A stretch of DNA of 64,000 nucleotides from the NCBI GenBank assembly GCA_004835665.1, contig RBKR01000002.1, forward strand, positions 868,001-932,000, in the 5' to 3' direction. Position numbers and translations under genes: made by a program. Every line of letters begins with the position of its first letter. Positions within the stretch are counted from its first letter, which is position 1. Below, in pieces: positions 55,802 through 64,000 of the stretch. Below the pieces are notes generated by a model, which worked only from the letters and a program-made list of their open reading frames with translations, was not told where the DNA came from and did not search any database. The stretch comes from Phoma sp. XZ068. Lineage: Eukaryota > Ascomycota > Dothideomycetes > Pleosporales > Didymellaceae.

Positions 55802-57697
55802 TCAGTTGATAATACCAGCCTCTCTGTCGAGCCTCGCCTTCTCCTGCTTCGCTTTCTGGATGTTAAGCGACATCTTCACCGGCGCCACGCCTGGCGTTTC
55901 GAACACGGCGTCGATTTCTTCCAGACTTAGTTTGCTTGTTTCCGGGAATACGAAGTAGGATGCTATCACATATGAGCTCTTCGAGCAATTTTTTGTGGAT
56001 AAGGAAGACTCACCAACTAGCTGGAGGGTGTTGTAAATGATATACACACACCAAATCTTGTAGCCGACCTTAGAGATGCCAATGGAGATTCCATACGCTT
56101 CGATTGCTCCGCATGCGCCTTGGATAACACCGTAAAGACCCATACCCTTCGCACGAAGAGGCAAAGATAGGATCTCGACCGGGTAGAGATTGTGCCTAGA
56201 CAAACCTAAGTCAGCAAGCACTCTGGTACGTTCAGGTCCAAACTTACATTGTTGCGATGAATGTGGCGCTTATAACCTGGAACATAAACATCCACATTAT
56301 CGTAAGAGCTGACGTTGTACTTGAAGGCTTCAAGCTGTATTGCCAGGAAGTTATCGTAGCAGCTGTCTGCATGCAAATAATACCAACTAGCCCGGCAAAA
56401 ATCAACGTTCGACGCCTAAAGTAGTCAACGAACCAACCGCCAAGTGCAGTAAATACAAAGTATGTTGCAGTCAGGCCGAGGTTCACTCCGAGTTGCGTTA
56501 TAGGTTTAGTGACCTTTGAACGTCAGTAAAGAGAATCTGAGTCAAGGAACATCTACCCACCCCAACAGTCTTTAACGCAGGCGTTAAATAATACGAAACT
56601 ATCCCACCTCCATTCCATGATTGGAAGCAGGAATAGAGAACAAGGACGAGTAGCCGGTAACGGACTGTCTTGGTGACGAAAGCTGCAAAGTTCCAGGACT
56701 GTTTGAAGCCTGTGCGGGAAGTCTCCAAAGACTCTTCGATCTGAGCCGTCACAATGTCAACGATTGGTTCATCCAGAGAACCTGAAGTAGTCTGATACCG
56801 GGCAATGACCTCCCTTGCTTGTTCTCGCTTGCCTCGTAGAATCAAGTATCGAGGTGATTCTGGTGTGATGAAGTAGATAAGTGAACACACAACAGCCGGG
56901 AAGAACGTTTGTAACAGCAACGGAAGACGCCACGACCAGTTATTGGTCTCACTCTCTGCCATCTTGGTAGTACCAATCATACCGGCGTTCATGGCCACAC
57001 TACCAATCTGGAAACAGGCACCGAACAGACCAACAATACGTCCACGGAGATGGACGGGAGCTACTTCTGCGATATATTGCGGCGATGACATTAGCGCACT
57101 ACCGAATCCGAGGAAGAATCGACCTGCCATGAAACAGGATAGGTTCGGAGCAAGTGCTTGCATAAGCGCAGCACATATAACGAGAGCATTGCCGAGGAAG
57201 TTGACTCCACGACGGCCGATCTTGTCGTTGAGGGCGAGGAACGGAGCGCCGACCACTGTACCAATTCGCATCAAGGCTGTGATGTGCGCAAATTTGACTT
57301 TCAACGTCAGTACGCACAACTTTTCACACAATCCTGTCTACTTACCGCCATCAATCTCGATATTGAAGAACTTGTGCCAGGCCGGGTACGCGTTGATACC
57401 ACCTACATTCGCGTCTGATCAGCATTGCCTATTCAGGTAAGAAGGCTTACGACGGGCTTTCTCACTAATGACGGCCCAATCGACACCATACCCTGCTTGG
57501 TTGCAACCTTGGAGGAAGATGATCAAACAGATTCTGAACCCAGTTGTTGTCCAGAACTTTGGCATAGCCTCCCTCGAGATACGGAGGAGGTCTTCATCTG
57601 TTATGCGCTGGACAACGATCTCCTCGGTCCGAAGAGCACCAGCTTTCTCGTCAGTCACATCGTGATGGAACGATCTGATGTTCTCCTGCGGAGCCAT
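55802..57697 (-). CDS. MFS sugar/H+ symporter (lactose/maltose permease-like)
   Basis: Six exons: 57466-57697, 57346-57402, 56561-57297, 56248-56513, 56014-56195 and 55802-55962, giving 544 residues. Sugar-porter signatures are NDKIGRRGVNFLGN, RFFLGFGSALMSSPQYIAE, NWSWRLPLLLQ, ITPESPRYLILRGK (PESPR) and FPETSKLSLEEIDAVF (PETxxxLEEID). The first splice restores GYGVDWAVISGINAYPAWHK. Twelve membrane spans are expected. Members of this fungal branch import disaccharides and oligosaccharides such as lactose, cellodextrins and maltose by proton symport. The gene is divergent from a GH95 fucosidase across 534 bp, and GDSL esterase and GH1 genes follow, which suggests its substrate is an oligosaccharide processed by those enzymes. 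All phases agree, so the gene is intact. Confidence 0.92.
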
Positions 57698-58231
57698 CGT
57701 GGCAGTGTGAGCGCTCTCGAAGGCGATTGTATTCGAAATTAAAGTGTACAGATGGCAGTGCAACTCGAGTACCACGAGGAAATGCAGTCAAATATGAATA
57801 ATTCATTCCGGAAAGCACACTCTCCAGGACCCTGTTGGAGAGAATAAGGCGGAGACATCGCTCCGTCTAGATCGACATTACCAAAGCTTGTCACACATGC
57901 TCACGCTGTGGATCTGCAACCCCGTGGGGAAGTAGCATAGTGGGAACTTAGTCTACAACTGATAGCGCGCTCGGCTTTGGCTTTTGGTTAGTATGAGGAG
58001 CAAACAGTGCAGGATTGCAGTCACGAGTATCCGCCGTGCGTTTGCTGATCGCTCACCATACATAGTTATTCCGTCCAACCACTCTTCAGGGTGCGCGGCT
58101 CACGATAAAGAAGTGCATAAATGTTGGCGCTGGGAAATCAAGAGCAAAGAGAAGCACCCGACAGCCCTACACACCCGCCATATTAACCGGTGGTTATATC
58201 GCTTAACGACCAATCCCATCTCAGGACCATC
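57698..58231. promoter_or_regulatory. Divergent promoter, sugar transporter / GH95 fucosidase
   Basis: A 534-bp shared promoter. It contains the CGG-N10-CCG inverted repeat at 57850-57865, a CreA-like GTGGGG at 57924-57929 that could confer glucose repression, and a short inverted repeat TAACC-GGT-GGTTA at 58184-58196 just before the fucosidase start. Binding by any factor is inference. Confidence 0.55.
57850..57865. promoter_or_regulatory. Zn2Cys6-type inverted repeat CGGAG-N6-CTCCG
   Basis: CGGAGACATCGCTCCG is a perfect 5+5 bp inverted repeat and matches the CGG-N10-CCG arrangement bound by dimeric Zn2Cys6 activators such as Put3. It lies near the middle of the divergent promoter, about 150 bp from the transporter start and 370 bp from the fucosidase start. 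Confidence 0.55.
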
Positions 58232-60562
58232 ATGCTACGCTACGACTCCCCCGCATCTGACTGGAATGGCGCCCTCCCGCTGGGTAATGGTCGCCTCGGT
58301 GCCATGGTCTACGGAGGCGTGCACAGAGAAACACTACGCTTGAATGAAGAAAGCGTTTGGTATGGAGGCCCGATGAGCCGCACTCCTGTTGGAGCAAAAG
58401 AACACCTAGAGAACTTGAGGAAACTCATCCGCGCTGGACGACATGGCGACGCCGAAGCCTTGGTTGGGAAACGCTTCCTTGCTACTCCGAAAAGTGCGAG
58501 GCATTACGAGCCATTGGGCACGTGTATGATTGACTTCGAGTATTCTACCAAGCAGCGAGGCTCTGGCGGTGCCGAAGCTCCCGTAAAAAACTATGAGAGG
58601 AGTCTCGATCTCGAACGAGCCCAAGTGGAGGTGCATTATGTTGTTGGTGGAATCCAAGTGCGTCGAGAGGCCATCGTAACGCACGCGGACAACATAATCG
58701 CACTTCGCGTGGTAGCTGATAGGATGATCACTTTCAGAACCAGCTTGACACGTATGAGCGATGTTGAGTGGGAGGTCAACGAGTTCTTGGATTCGATTGA
58801 AGTAATCGACCAGCGCATCGTACTGCATGCAACGCCTGGTGGCAAAGGCAGCAATAGCCTGTGCCTTGTTGCAGGAGCGCAGATCTATGGCGAAGGAAAC
58901 ATCCAGACCGTTGGCCACGAACTGGAAGTCACCGCCAAGGAAGCGTTGGTGGTTCTTGCTGCACAGACCCAGTATCGCCATAGCGATGTGCAGCAGGTGG
59001 CGATGTCGGACGTAGAGATTGCACTGCAACTTGGAGCCGAGAAACTTTGGCAACGACATGTTACTGACTGGCAAAGTCTGTTCAACCGCATGAGCATCCA
59101 GCTTTCCCCAGACAACCCGCAGCTTACAACCCCAGAGCGACTGGAAGATACACTGGACCCTACCTTAGCCGCACTGTACCATTCGTACGCGCGATATCTT
59201 CTCTTGTCAAGTAGCCGTGCTTATCCCAAAGCCCTGCCAGCTAACCTCCAAGGCATATGGAACCCTACATTCCAGCCGGCTTGGGGCTCCAAGTTCACCA
59301 TCAACATCAATCTCCAGATGAACTATTGGGCTGCACATGCATCCAATCTCTCAGAGTGCGAGCTACCGATGTTCGAGCTTTTAGAACGCATGGCCATCAA
59401 TGGCAAGCGGACAGCATCCGAAGTTTGGGGTTGTCGCGGATGGTGTGCGCACCACTGCACCGACATATTTGGTGATACTGAGTCGCAGGATCGCTGGATG
59501 CCTGCCACTCTGTGGCCGCTAGGTGGGGCATGGCTTTGTACTCATATTTGGGAGCACTACAGCTTCACTGGCGATAAAGATCTGCTGATCCGGATGGCAC
59601 CTGTATTTGAGGGCTGCATTGACTTTCTTCTGGATTTTCTTATTGAAGACTCCAGCGGACAATACCTTGTCACGAACCCTTCTCTATCACCTGAGAATAC
59701 GTTCCTGCACGAAGGGAGCCAAGAAAAGGGGGTGTTTTGTGAAGGCTCCACAATGGACATGGAGATCGTCCGGCAGGTCTTCATGCACTTTCTTCTCATG
59801 TCATCTGTACTCTCGACCCGGTGCGAAATCCGAGATCGCATTTCCATAGTCGAGTCTGCGCTGACTAGGCTGCCACCAATCAGGATTAGTCCAAAGACTG
59901 GTACTATTCAGGAGTGGGGCTTAAATGACTACGAAGAGACTGAGCTTGGCCATCGCCACATTTCTCACCTTTATGCGCTCCATCCGGGAAATGGGCTCAC
60001 TACATCATCTAGTCCAGCTCTTTTGGAGGCCGCGAAGAAAACGTTGGTACGACGCCTTGAGCACGGTGGTGGTCATACGGGATGGTCAAGAGCCTGGCTC
60101 ATTAACTTCTGGGCTCGATTACGACAGCCGGTACAATGTCAAAAGAACATCGTAGCACTACTAGAGGACAGTACCTTGCCAAACATGCTAGATAGTCATC
60201 CACCCTTCCAAATTGACGGGAATTTTGGAGGTGCTGCAGGCATTGCTGAATGTCTTGTACAATCCCACGAAGAAGTCCAGGTTGGAAATAAAACCCACCC
60301 TGTTCGAATCATAAGACTTCTACCAGCGTGTCCGGCCGAATGGAAACGGGGAACGATCCGAGGTTTACGATGCCGGAGCGGGTTTGAGCTTGACTTCGAG
60401 TGGGACGATGGGTACGTCCGAGATCCAGTTTACGTCAGATCGTTATTTGGACATGAGGCTGTACTTGTCTTTCATCATGCAGGGTCTGATGCTTTGGACA
60501 TGGGTACTCATGTCGAGGTTCCTGCATTCAAAGGCGACCATACTGTTACACGCGATGTCTGA
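58232..60562 (+). CDS. GH95 alpha-L-fucosidase, apparently intracellular
   Basis: A single exon of 776 residues. The GH95 N-terminal domain starts at once (MLRYDSPASDWNGALPLGNG, RLGAMVYGGV, LRLNEESVWYGGP). By comparison with the Bifidobacterium AfcA active site, the catalytic set is present: Asn358 and Asn360 (FTININLQMNYW), Glu561 (GTIQEWGLNDYEE) and Asp662 (PFQIDGNFGGAAG). The family hydrolyses alpha-1,2-L-fucosyl linkages by inversion; a few members take L-galactose. The ATG at 58232 directly precedes the conserved domain, and no signal peptide exists, so the enzyme should be cytosolic, unlike secreted fungal GH95 enzymes. Its neighbours, a divergent sugar symporter and downstream esterase and GH1, suggest it works on imported oligosaccharides. 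Identity is firm. Confidence 0.93.
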   Translation: MLRYDSPASDWNGALPLGNGRLGAMVYGGVHRETLRLNEESVWYGGPMSRTPVGAKEHLENLRKLIRAGRHGDAEALVGKRFLATPKSARHYEPLGTCMIDFEYSTKQRGSGGAEAPVKNYERSLDLERAQVEVHYVVGGIQVRREAIVTHADNIIALRVVADRMITFRTSLTRMSDVEWEVNEFLDSIEVIDQRIVLHATPGGKGSNSLCLVAGAQIYGEGNIQTVGHELEVTAKEALVVLAAQTQYRHSDVQQVAMSDVEIALQLGAEKLWQRHVTDWQSLFNRMSIQLSPDNPQLTTPERLEDTLDPTLAALYHSYARYLLLSSSRAYPKALPANLQGIWNPTFQPAWGSKFTININLQMNYWAAHASNLSECELPMFELLERMAINGKRTASEVWGCRGWCAHHCTDIFGDTESQDRWMPATLWPLGGAWLCTHIWEHYSFTGDKDLLIRMAPVFEGCIDFLLDFLIEDSSGQYLVTNPSLSPENTFLHEGSQEKGVFCEGSTMDMEIVRQVFMHFLLMSSVLSTRCEIRDRISIVESALTRLPPIRISPKTGTIQEWGLNDYEETELGHRHISHLYALHPGNGLTTSSSPALLEAAKKTLVRRLEHGGGHTGWSRAWLINFWARLRQPVQCQKNIVALLEDSTLPNMLDSHPPFQIDGNFGGAAGIAECLVQSHEEVQVGNKTHPVRIIRLLPACPAEWKRGTIRGLRCRSGFELDFEWDDGYVRDPVYVRSLFGHEAVLVFHHAGSDALDMGTHVEVPAFKGDHTVTRDV

Positions 60563-60771
60563 ACAAGGTTAGACCTCTGACAAGCATGTTCGAGCTGTTG
60601 GCATGTGGCTGCCTATACCAGCGAGAAATTAGGCTTCGTTTTCGTAGCGTTTTGACTTTGTTAGCGTTTCAACTAAGTTAAATAGCTTCTCATTGAGAGG
60701 TCCAGTTCTACACTCCTTGAATACACAACATTTCTTCAACGGGAGCATCGTACGGGCTTTCGCGATACAAC

Positions 60772-61802
60772 ATGATGTCTGCAAAAGACTTTGAAGTCAA
60801 TCTGGAAAAGAACAAGGACCCTGCATTGAATGCAGGCACTCTGCCCGAGCCTCCTCCTTTCACCCCCGAACAGTTCTTTCTTTTGGGTGATTCGATCACA
60901 CAAACTGACGGCGATCCCTCACTCGGCTTCAGTTGCTATCAAGCTCTTCAACATGGTACAAGCCCCTATGCTACTTCTGGTCTCGAAACGCGCACTGTAC
61001 TGACCTATCAGATTATTCGAGACGCATGGATTTTGTGAAGCGTGGTTTCAGCGGATACAACACGGTAAACGCATTGAGCGTCTTACCCATAATCTTTCCC
61101 AGACCTGAGCAGGGCCGCGTTCGTCTCATCGTAGTTACCCTCTTTACACGTGGCATTGGTTGTTCCTTCGCTTACGCGCATTAGAGCATCTTCCTCGGAG
61201 CCAACGATATATCTCTACCAGACACGACAGGCCAGCATGTGCCCCTGCATGTGTATGCGGAGAATCTACGGCGCCTGGTACGGCATTCCAAGGTCCAGGC
61301 CCATGAAAACATCAGGATACTGCTGGTCACGCCACCTCCTATTGACGAATGGCAATTCGAGCAGTGGGACGAGCCTGGAAAATCGGCACGGAAGGCCGTA
61401 ACAGCTCGGGAGTACGCCGAGGCAGTGAAGCAAGTTGGTTCAGAGACGGGCGCGACCGTTGTGGATCTATGGGGCGCGTGCATGAAGGAAGCAACAGTGG
61501 GATGGAATGCCTCACTTACAAGCGAGCGCGGGGTTGAGCTTTTGATGCCGGGTGACAAGCGGGCGGAGCGGAGCAATGTTCTGGCCCGGCTGCTGTACGA
61601 CGGTGAGTCCCCCAATCCATGTTCAGCCTATACGCAGCTCTGACTGATGAACGACTCAGGACTGCATCTTAGCGGGGAGGGCTACAAGATATTGTACCAG
61701 GAGATGAAGAAGACTATCATAGACGTTTTCCCTGAGCTTCGTCCATCCAAGCTCCCAATAGCGTTCGATCCTATCTTCCCGGACCACGACGCACCTTGGT
61801 GA
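60772..61802 (+). CDS. SGNH/GDSL esterase, IAH1-like
   Basis: Exons 60772-60955, 61012-61130, 61185-61602 and 61660-61802 encode 287 residues. Block I is LLGDSITQ with catalytic Ser41; block II is RGFSGYNT; block III is FLGANDI (Gly106, Asn108); block V is DGLHLSGEGY with Asp240 and His243, formed across the last splice. The layout matches the isoamyl-acetate-hydrolysing esterase (Iah1) group, which removes small acyl groups such as acetate. No signal peptide is present. Between a fucosidase and a beta-glucosidase it could deacetylate imported, O-acetylated oligosaccharides. The donor before 61131 (gtagtt) was chosen because it keeps the family spacing RLI-SIFLGAND; a gttacc donor three bases on adds one residue. 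The upstream gap of about 210 bp shows only a weak CGG-N10-CGG direct repeat (60740-60755). Confidence 0.88.
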
Positions 61803-62210
61803 GCGCAGGGCCAACCATACCAATTGCCTGCAATTATTGCCTGCAATTGGCTGCTCAGAGCACCTCAGTTTAAGTGGGTAACCTGTTGCAATAAGAAATT
61901 ATGCAGTTGCGGACTCAAGTCTTTCTATTTCCGCCAATGACGTGACGTTCAACCCATATACTTAACTTAGGGCGCTTATCATGTCGGAACTCCAGCATGC
62001 GTCATGTATATTTGCGTGACTACCAGATGCAACAGCATACGAGTGGCCTAGCCTCTTTCCGACATATCCGAAAAAGGTAGTTCCGCAGAGCTTCTATCTC
62101 CGCCGATGGTCCGCTCCGTGGTCATGCCTCTTTAAACAATAAAAAGCACCACATTGGCGAAATCTCCCAATCATCCGGACTGGACGCAAGTTCGAATAGT
62201 AAACAGCATC
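61803..62210. promoter_or_regulatory. Promoter of the GH1 beta-glucosidase
   Basis: About 410 bp. Two CTCCG half-sites (62098-62102 and 62114-62118) lie about 95-110 bp before the ATG, and a TTTAAACAATAAAAA stretch follows at about 62132-62146. The half-sites match those in the fucosidase/transporter promoter. Confidence 0.5.
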
Positions 62211-63698
62211 ATGACTTGGACACACACTTTCGAAGCCCCACCAGACGCCGCACTCCGGAATAGTCTGCGGAGTAACTTCCAATGGGGATTCGCAACCGCC
62301 GCAGCCCAAGTTGAAGGAGCGTGGAATAAGGACGGCAAAGGCGAATCAATATGGGACAAGTTCTGCCACACGCCAGGCAAAGTAAAAGATGGGAGCACCA
62401 ACGAAGACGCAACACGCGCATACGACCTTTACAAAGGAGATGTTGCACTTATGAAAAGCTATGGCGTAACTGCATATCGATTCTCCCTATCGTGGGCCCG
62501 CATCATCCCCTTTGGAGGTGCGGAGGATCCAGTCAACGAGAAAGGGATTGAGTACTACAACAACTTGATCGATGAATTGCTAGCAAATGGCATTACTCCA
62601 TTTGTTACCCTCTTCCACTGGGACACTCCCCAAGCTCTCGAAGACCGCTACGGCGGCATGCTCAATCAGGCCGCCTACACTCCAGACTTCCTGCGGTATG
62701 CGCGCCTTTGTTTTGAGCGTTTCGGCGATAGGGTGAAGCATTGGATCACTTACAACGAGCCCGGGGTGTACACTCTCGCCGGCTATGCGGCAGGCGTCCA
62801 CGCCCCGGCACGCTCGTCGTTCCGTGAGCGCAACGCCGAAGGTGACAGCTCAACAGAAACCTTCATCGTTGCACACACAGAAATTGTGACACATGCCCGC
62901 GCCGCCAATATCTACCGCGAGGAGTTCAAGCCAAGCCAAAAAGGGCAGATAGGCATCACGTTACACGGCAATTACTCCGAACCCTGGGACGTCAACGACC
63001 CCAGAGATGTAGAAGCCGCACAGCGCGCCAGAGAATTCGAGATAGCATGGTTCGCCGACCCGATCTACGGCTCAGGCGACTACCCAGCCAGCATGCGTGC
63101 CCAGCTCGGCTCGCGGCTGCCCACCTTCACAGACGAGGAAAAGTCGATAGTGAAAGGAAGCAGCGATTTCTACGGCATGAACACATACACGACGTTCTTC
63201 GTGCGCCATCTCGAAGGCCAAGCAGACATAAACGACCACCTGGGCAATGTCGAGAAACTCGACACCAACTCTGACGGCAAGTCACGCGGCCCAGAGTCAG
63301 ACACGTACTGGCTGCGTACCGCGCCCGAGGGGTTCGGCAAGTTGCTCCGCTGGATCTGGGGTAGGTACCATGTCCCAATATACATAACGGAGAACGGGAC
63401 GACGGCGAAGGGCGAGCATGTCAAAGCTCCTCCGGGTGAGGATGTTCTGGATGACACTTTCCGTGTTGAATCCTTTCACAGCTATATTCGCGAGTTGGCG
63501 CGCGCTGTGCAAGATGGTGTTGATATCCGCAGTTATTTTGGATGGACGTTCACGGATAACTGGGAGTGGGCGGCGGGATATGGGGACCGATTTGGGTGCA
63601 CGTGGGTCGATTTTGAGAGTGAGGAGAAGACGAGGTATCCTAAGCGATCAGCGTATTTTCTTCGAGACTACTTCACGCACTTGATCGCGGAAGAATAG
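62211..63698 (+). CDS. GH1 beta-glucosidase, apparently intracellular
   Basis: A single exon of 495 residues. GH1 hallmarks are FQWGFATAAAQVEGAWNKDG, the acid/base glutamate Glu183 (WITYNEPG) and the nucleophile Glu394 (PIYITENGT). YRFSLSWARIIP, FVTLFHWDTPQALEDRYGG and the aglycone/glucose-binding end WTFTDNWEWAAGYGDRFG are also intact. The first residues (MTWTHTFEAPPDAAL) are not a signal peptide, so the enzyme should act in the cytosol, as do most fungal GH1 enzymes. They cleave terminal beta-glucose from cellobiose and related glycosides and often accept beta-galactosides or beta-fucosides. Its stop codon is 91 bp from that of the convergent MFS gene. The context suggests a role in oligosaccharide or plant-glycoside breakdown. 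Confidence 0.93.
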   Translation: MTWTHTFEAPPDAALRNSLRSNFQWGFATAAAQVEGAWNKDGKGESIWDKFCHTPGKVKDGSTNEDATRAYDLYKGDVALMKSYGVTAYRFSLSWARIIPFGGAEDPVNEKGIEYYNNLIDELLANGITPFVTLFHWDTPQALEDRYGGMLNQAAYTPDFLRYARLCFERFGDRVKHWITYNEPGVYTLAGYAAGVHAPARSSFRERNAEGDSSTETFIVAHTEIVTHARAANIYREEFKPSQKGQIGITLHGNYSEPWDVNDPRDVEAAQRAREFEIAWFADPIYGSGDYPASMRAQLGSRLPTFTDEEKSIVKGSSDFYGMNTYTTFFVRHLEGQADINDHLGNVEKLDTNSDGKSRGPESDTYWLRTAPEGFGKLLRWIWGRYHVPIYITENGTTAKGEHVKAPPGEDVLDDTFRVESFHSYIRELARAVQDGVDIRSYFGWTFTDNWEWAAGYGDRFGCTWVDFESEEKTRYPKRSAYFLRDYFTHLIAEE

Positions 63699-63789
63699 GG
63701 GCGGAAGATTGTGTTCAGATCTCAGAAATACATTTTCACGTTACTTCCTATTGTTCTTCGTATCTCTTTAAGAGCCTTGAGGCTGGAAA

Positions 63790-64000
63790 TCACTCGTGAG
63801 CTACAGCATACTTGCTCTTCGCCCGGATCCTCTTCCCGTAGATGTAGAACAAATAGGGCACAGGCACGAGTACCGCGCTGATACCGCCAAGAATCGTCAG
63901 TGTCCAGTGCACACCCATATTCTTATAAAATGGTATTCCCACGACTGTCATACCACCGGCGGTAATATACCTCACCAACGTCACACTCGTCAGCGCGCTC
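63790..64000 (-). CDS. MFS transporter, C-terminal fragment at window edge
   Basis: The last 69 residues of a minus-strand gene whose remainder lies beyond the window. The sequence (ALTSVTLVRYITAGGMTVVG, MGVHWTLTILGGISAVLVPV, PYLFYIYGKRIRAKSKYA) has two membrane spans and the YGKRIRAKSK tail typical of the fungal drug/polyamine:H+ antiporter (DHA1) group. No intron is visible in this part. As the next gene after the GH1 enzyme, it could export a product or toxic aglycone of the cluster, but that is conjecture. Confidence 0.75.
   Translation of the reverse strand, partial: SALTSVTLVRYITAGGMTVVGIPFYKNMGVHWTLTILGGISAVLVPVPYLFYIYGKRIRAKSKYAVAHE

Overview
The window is nuclear DNA of a filamentous ascomycete (Pezizomycotina). 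The gene density, mostly 45-60 nt GT-AG introns with CTAAC/CTGAC-type branch sites, and families such as a CRH-type cell-wall transglycosylase, a TEA/AbaA-like regulator, fungal rhodopsin-like and DAL5-like transporters all point there. A dothideomycete is my best guess; the sequence alone does not fix genus or species. I support 27 protein genes, two of them cut by the window edges, and one likely intronic box C/D snoRNA. I saw no transposon, rRNA gene, tRNA gene or CRISPR array. Exon joins were built by hand from splice sites and family conservation and are given in each entry.

Layout. 1-5 kb: edge-truncated zinc-ribbon protein, a seven-exon dynein light chain, and the rRNA-processing protein MRD1, whose long second intron seems to hold a snoRNA. 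5.8-14 kb: three transcription genes (TEA factor, TFIIA large subunit, bZIP factor). 14.7-25.4 kb: PAF-acetylhydrolase-like lipase, SLX9, rhodopsin-like membrane protein, xylitol/sorbitol dehydrogenase, an APH-fold kinase and an orphan protein. 27-31 kb: secreted exo-beta-1,3-glucanase and a DAL5-type transporter. 32-41 kb: HMG-box protein, a protein with three dsRNA-binding domains, an MBOAT/wax-synthase-like membrane protein, a lysine methyltransferase and a mitochondrial acyl-CoA dehydrogenase. 42-54.8 kb: CRH transglycosylase, an unrecognised protein with a possible helix-turn-helix, and a 2,251-residue coiled-coil protein.

55.8-64 kb is the most coherent block: sugar/H+ symporter, GH95 alpha-L-fucosidase, SGNH/GDSL esterase, GH1 beta-glucosidase and, at the edge, the end of an MFS exporter. 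The three hydrolases have no signal peptide. Import followed by intracellular removal of fucose, acyl groups and a beta-linked hexose would fit a fucosylated, acetylated plant oligosaccharide such as a xyloglucan side chain. The divergent promoter between transporter and fucosidase carries a perfect CGGAG-N6-CTCCG inverted repeat of Zn2Cys6 type, and two CTCCG half-sites recur in the beta-glucosidase promoter. The catabolic role is inference; the gene identities are well supported.
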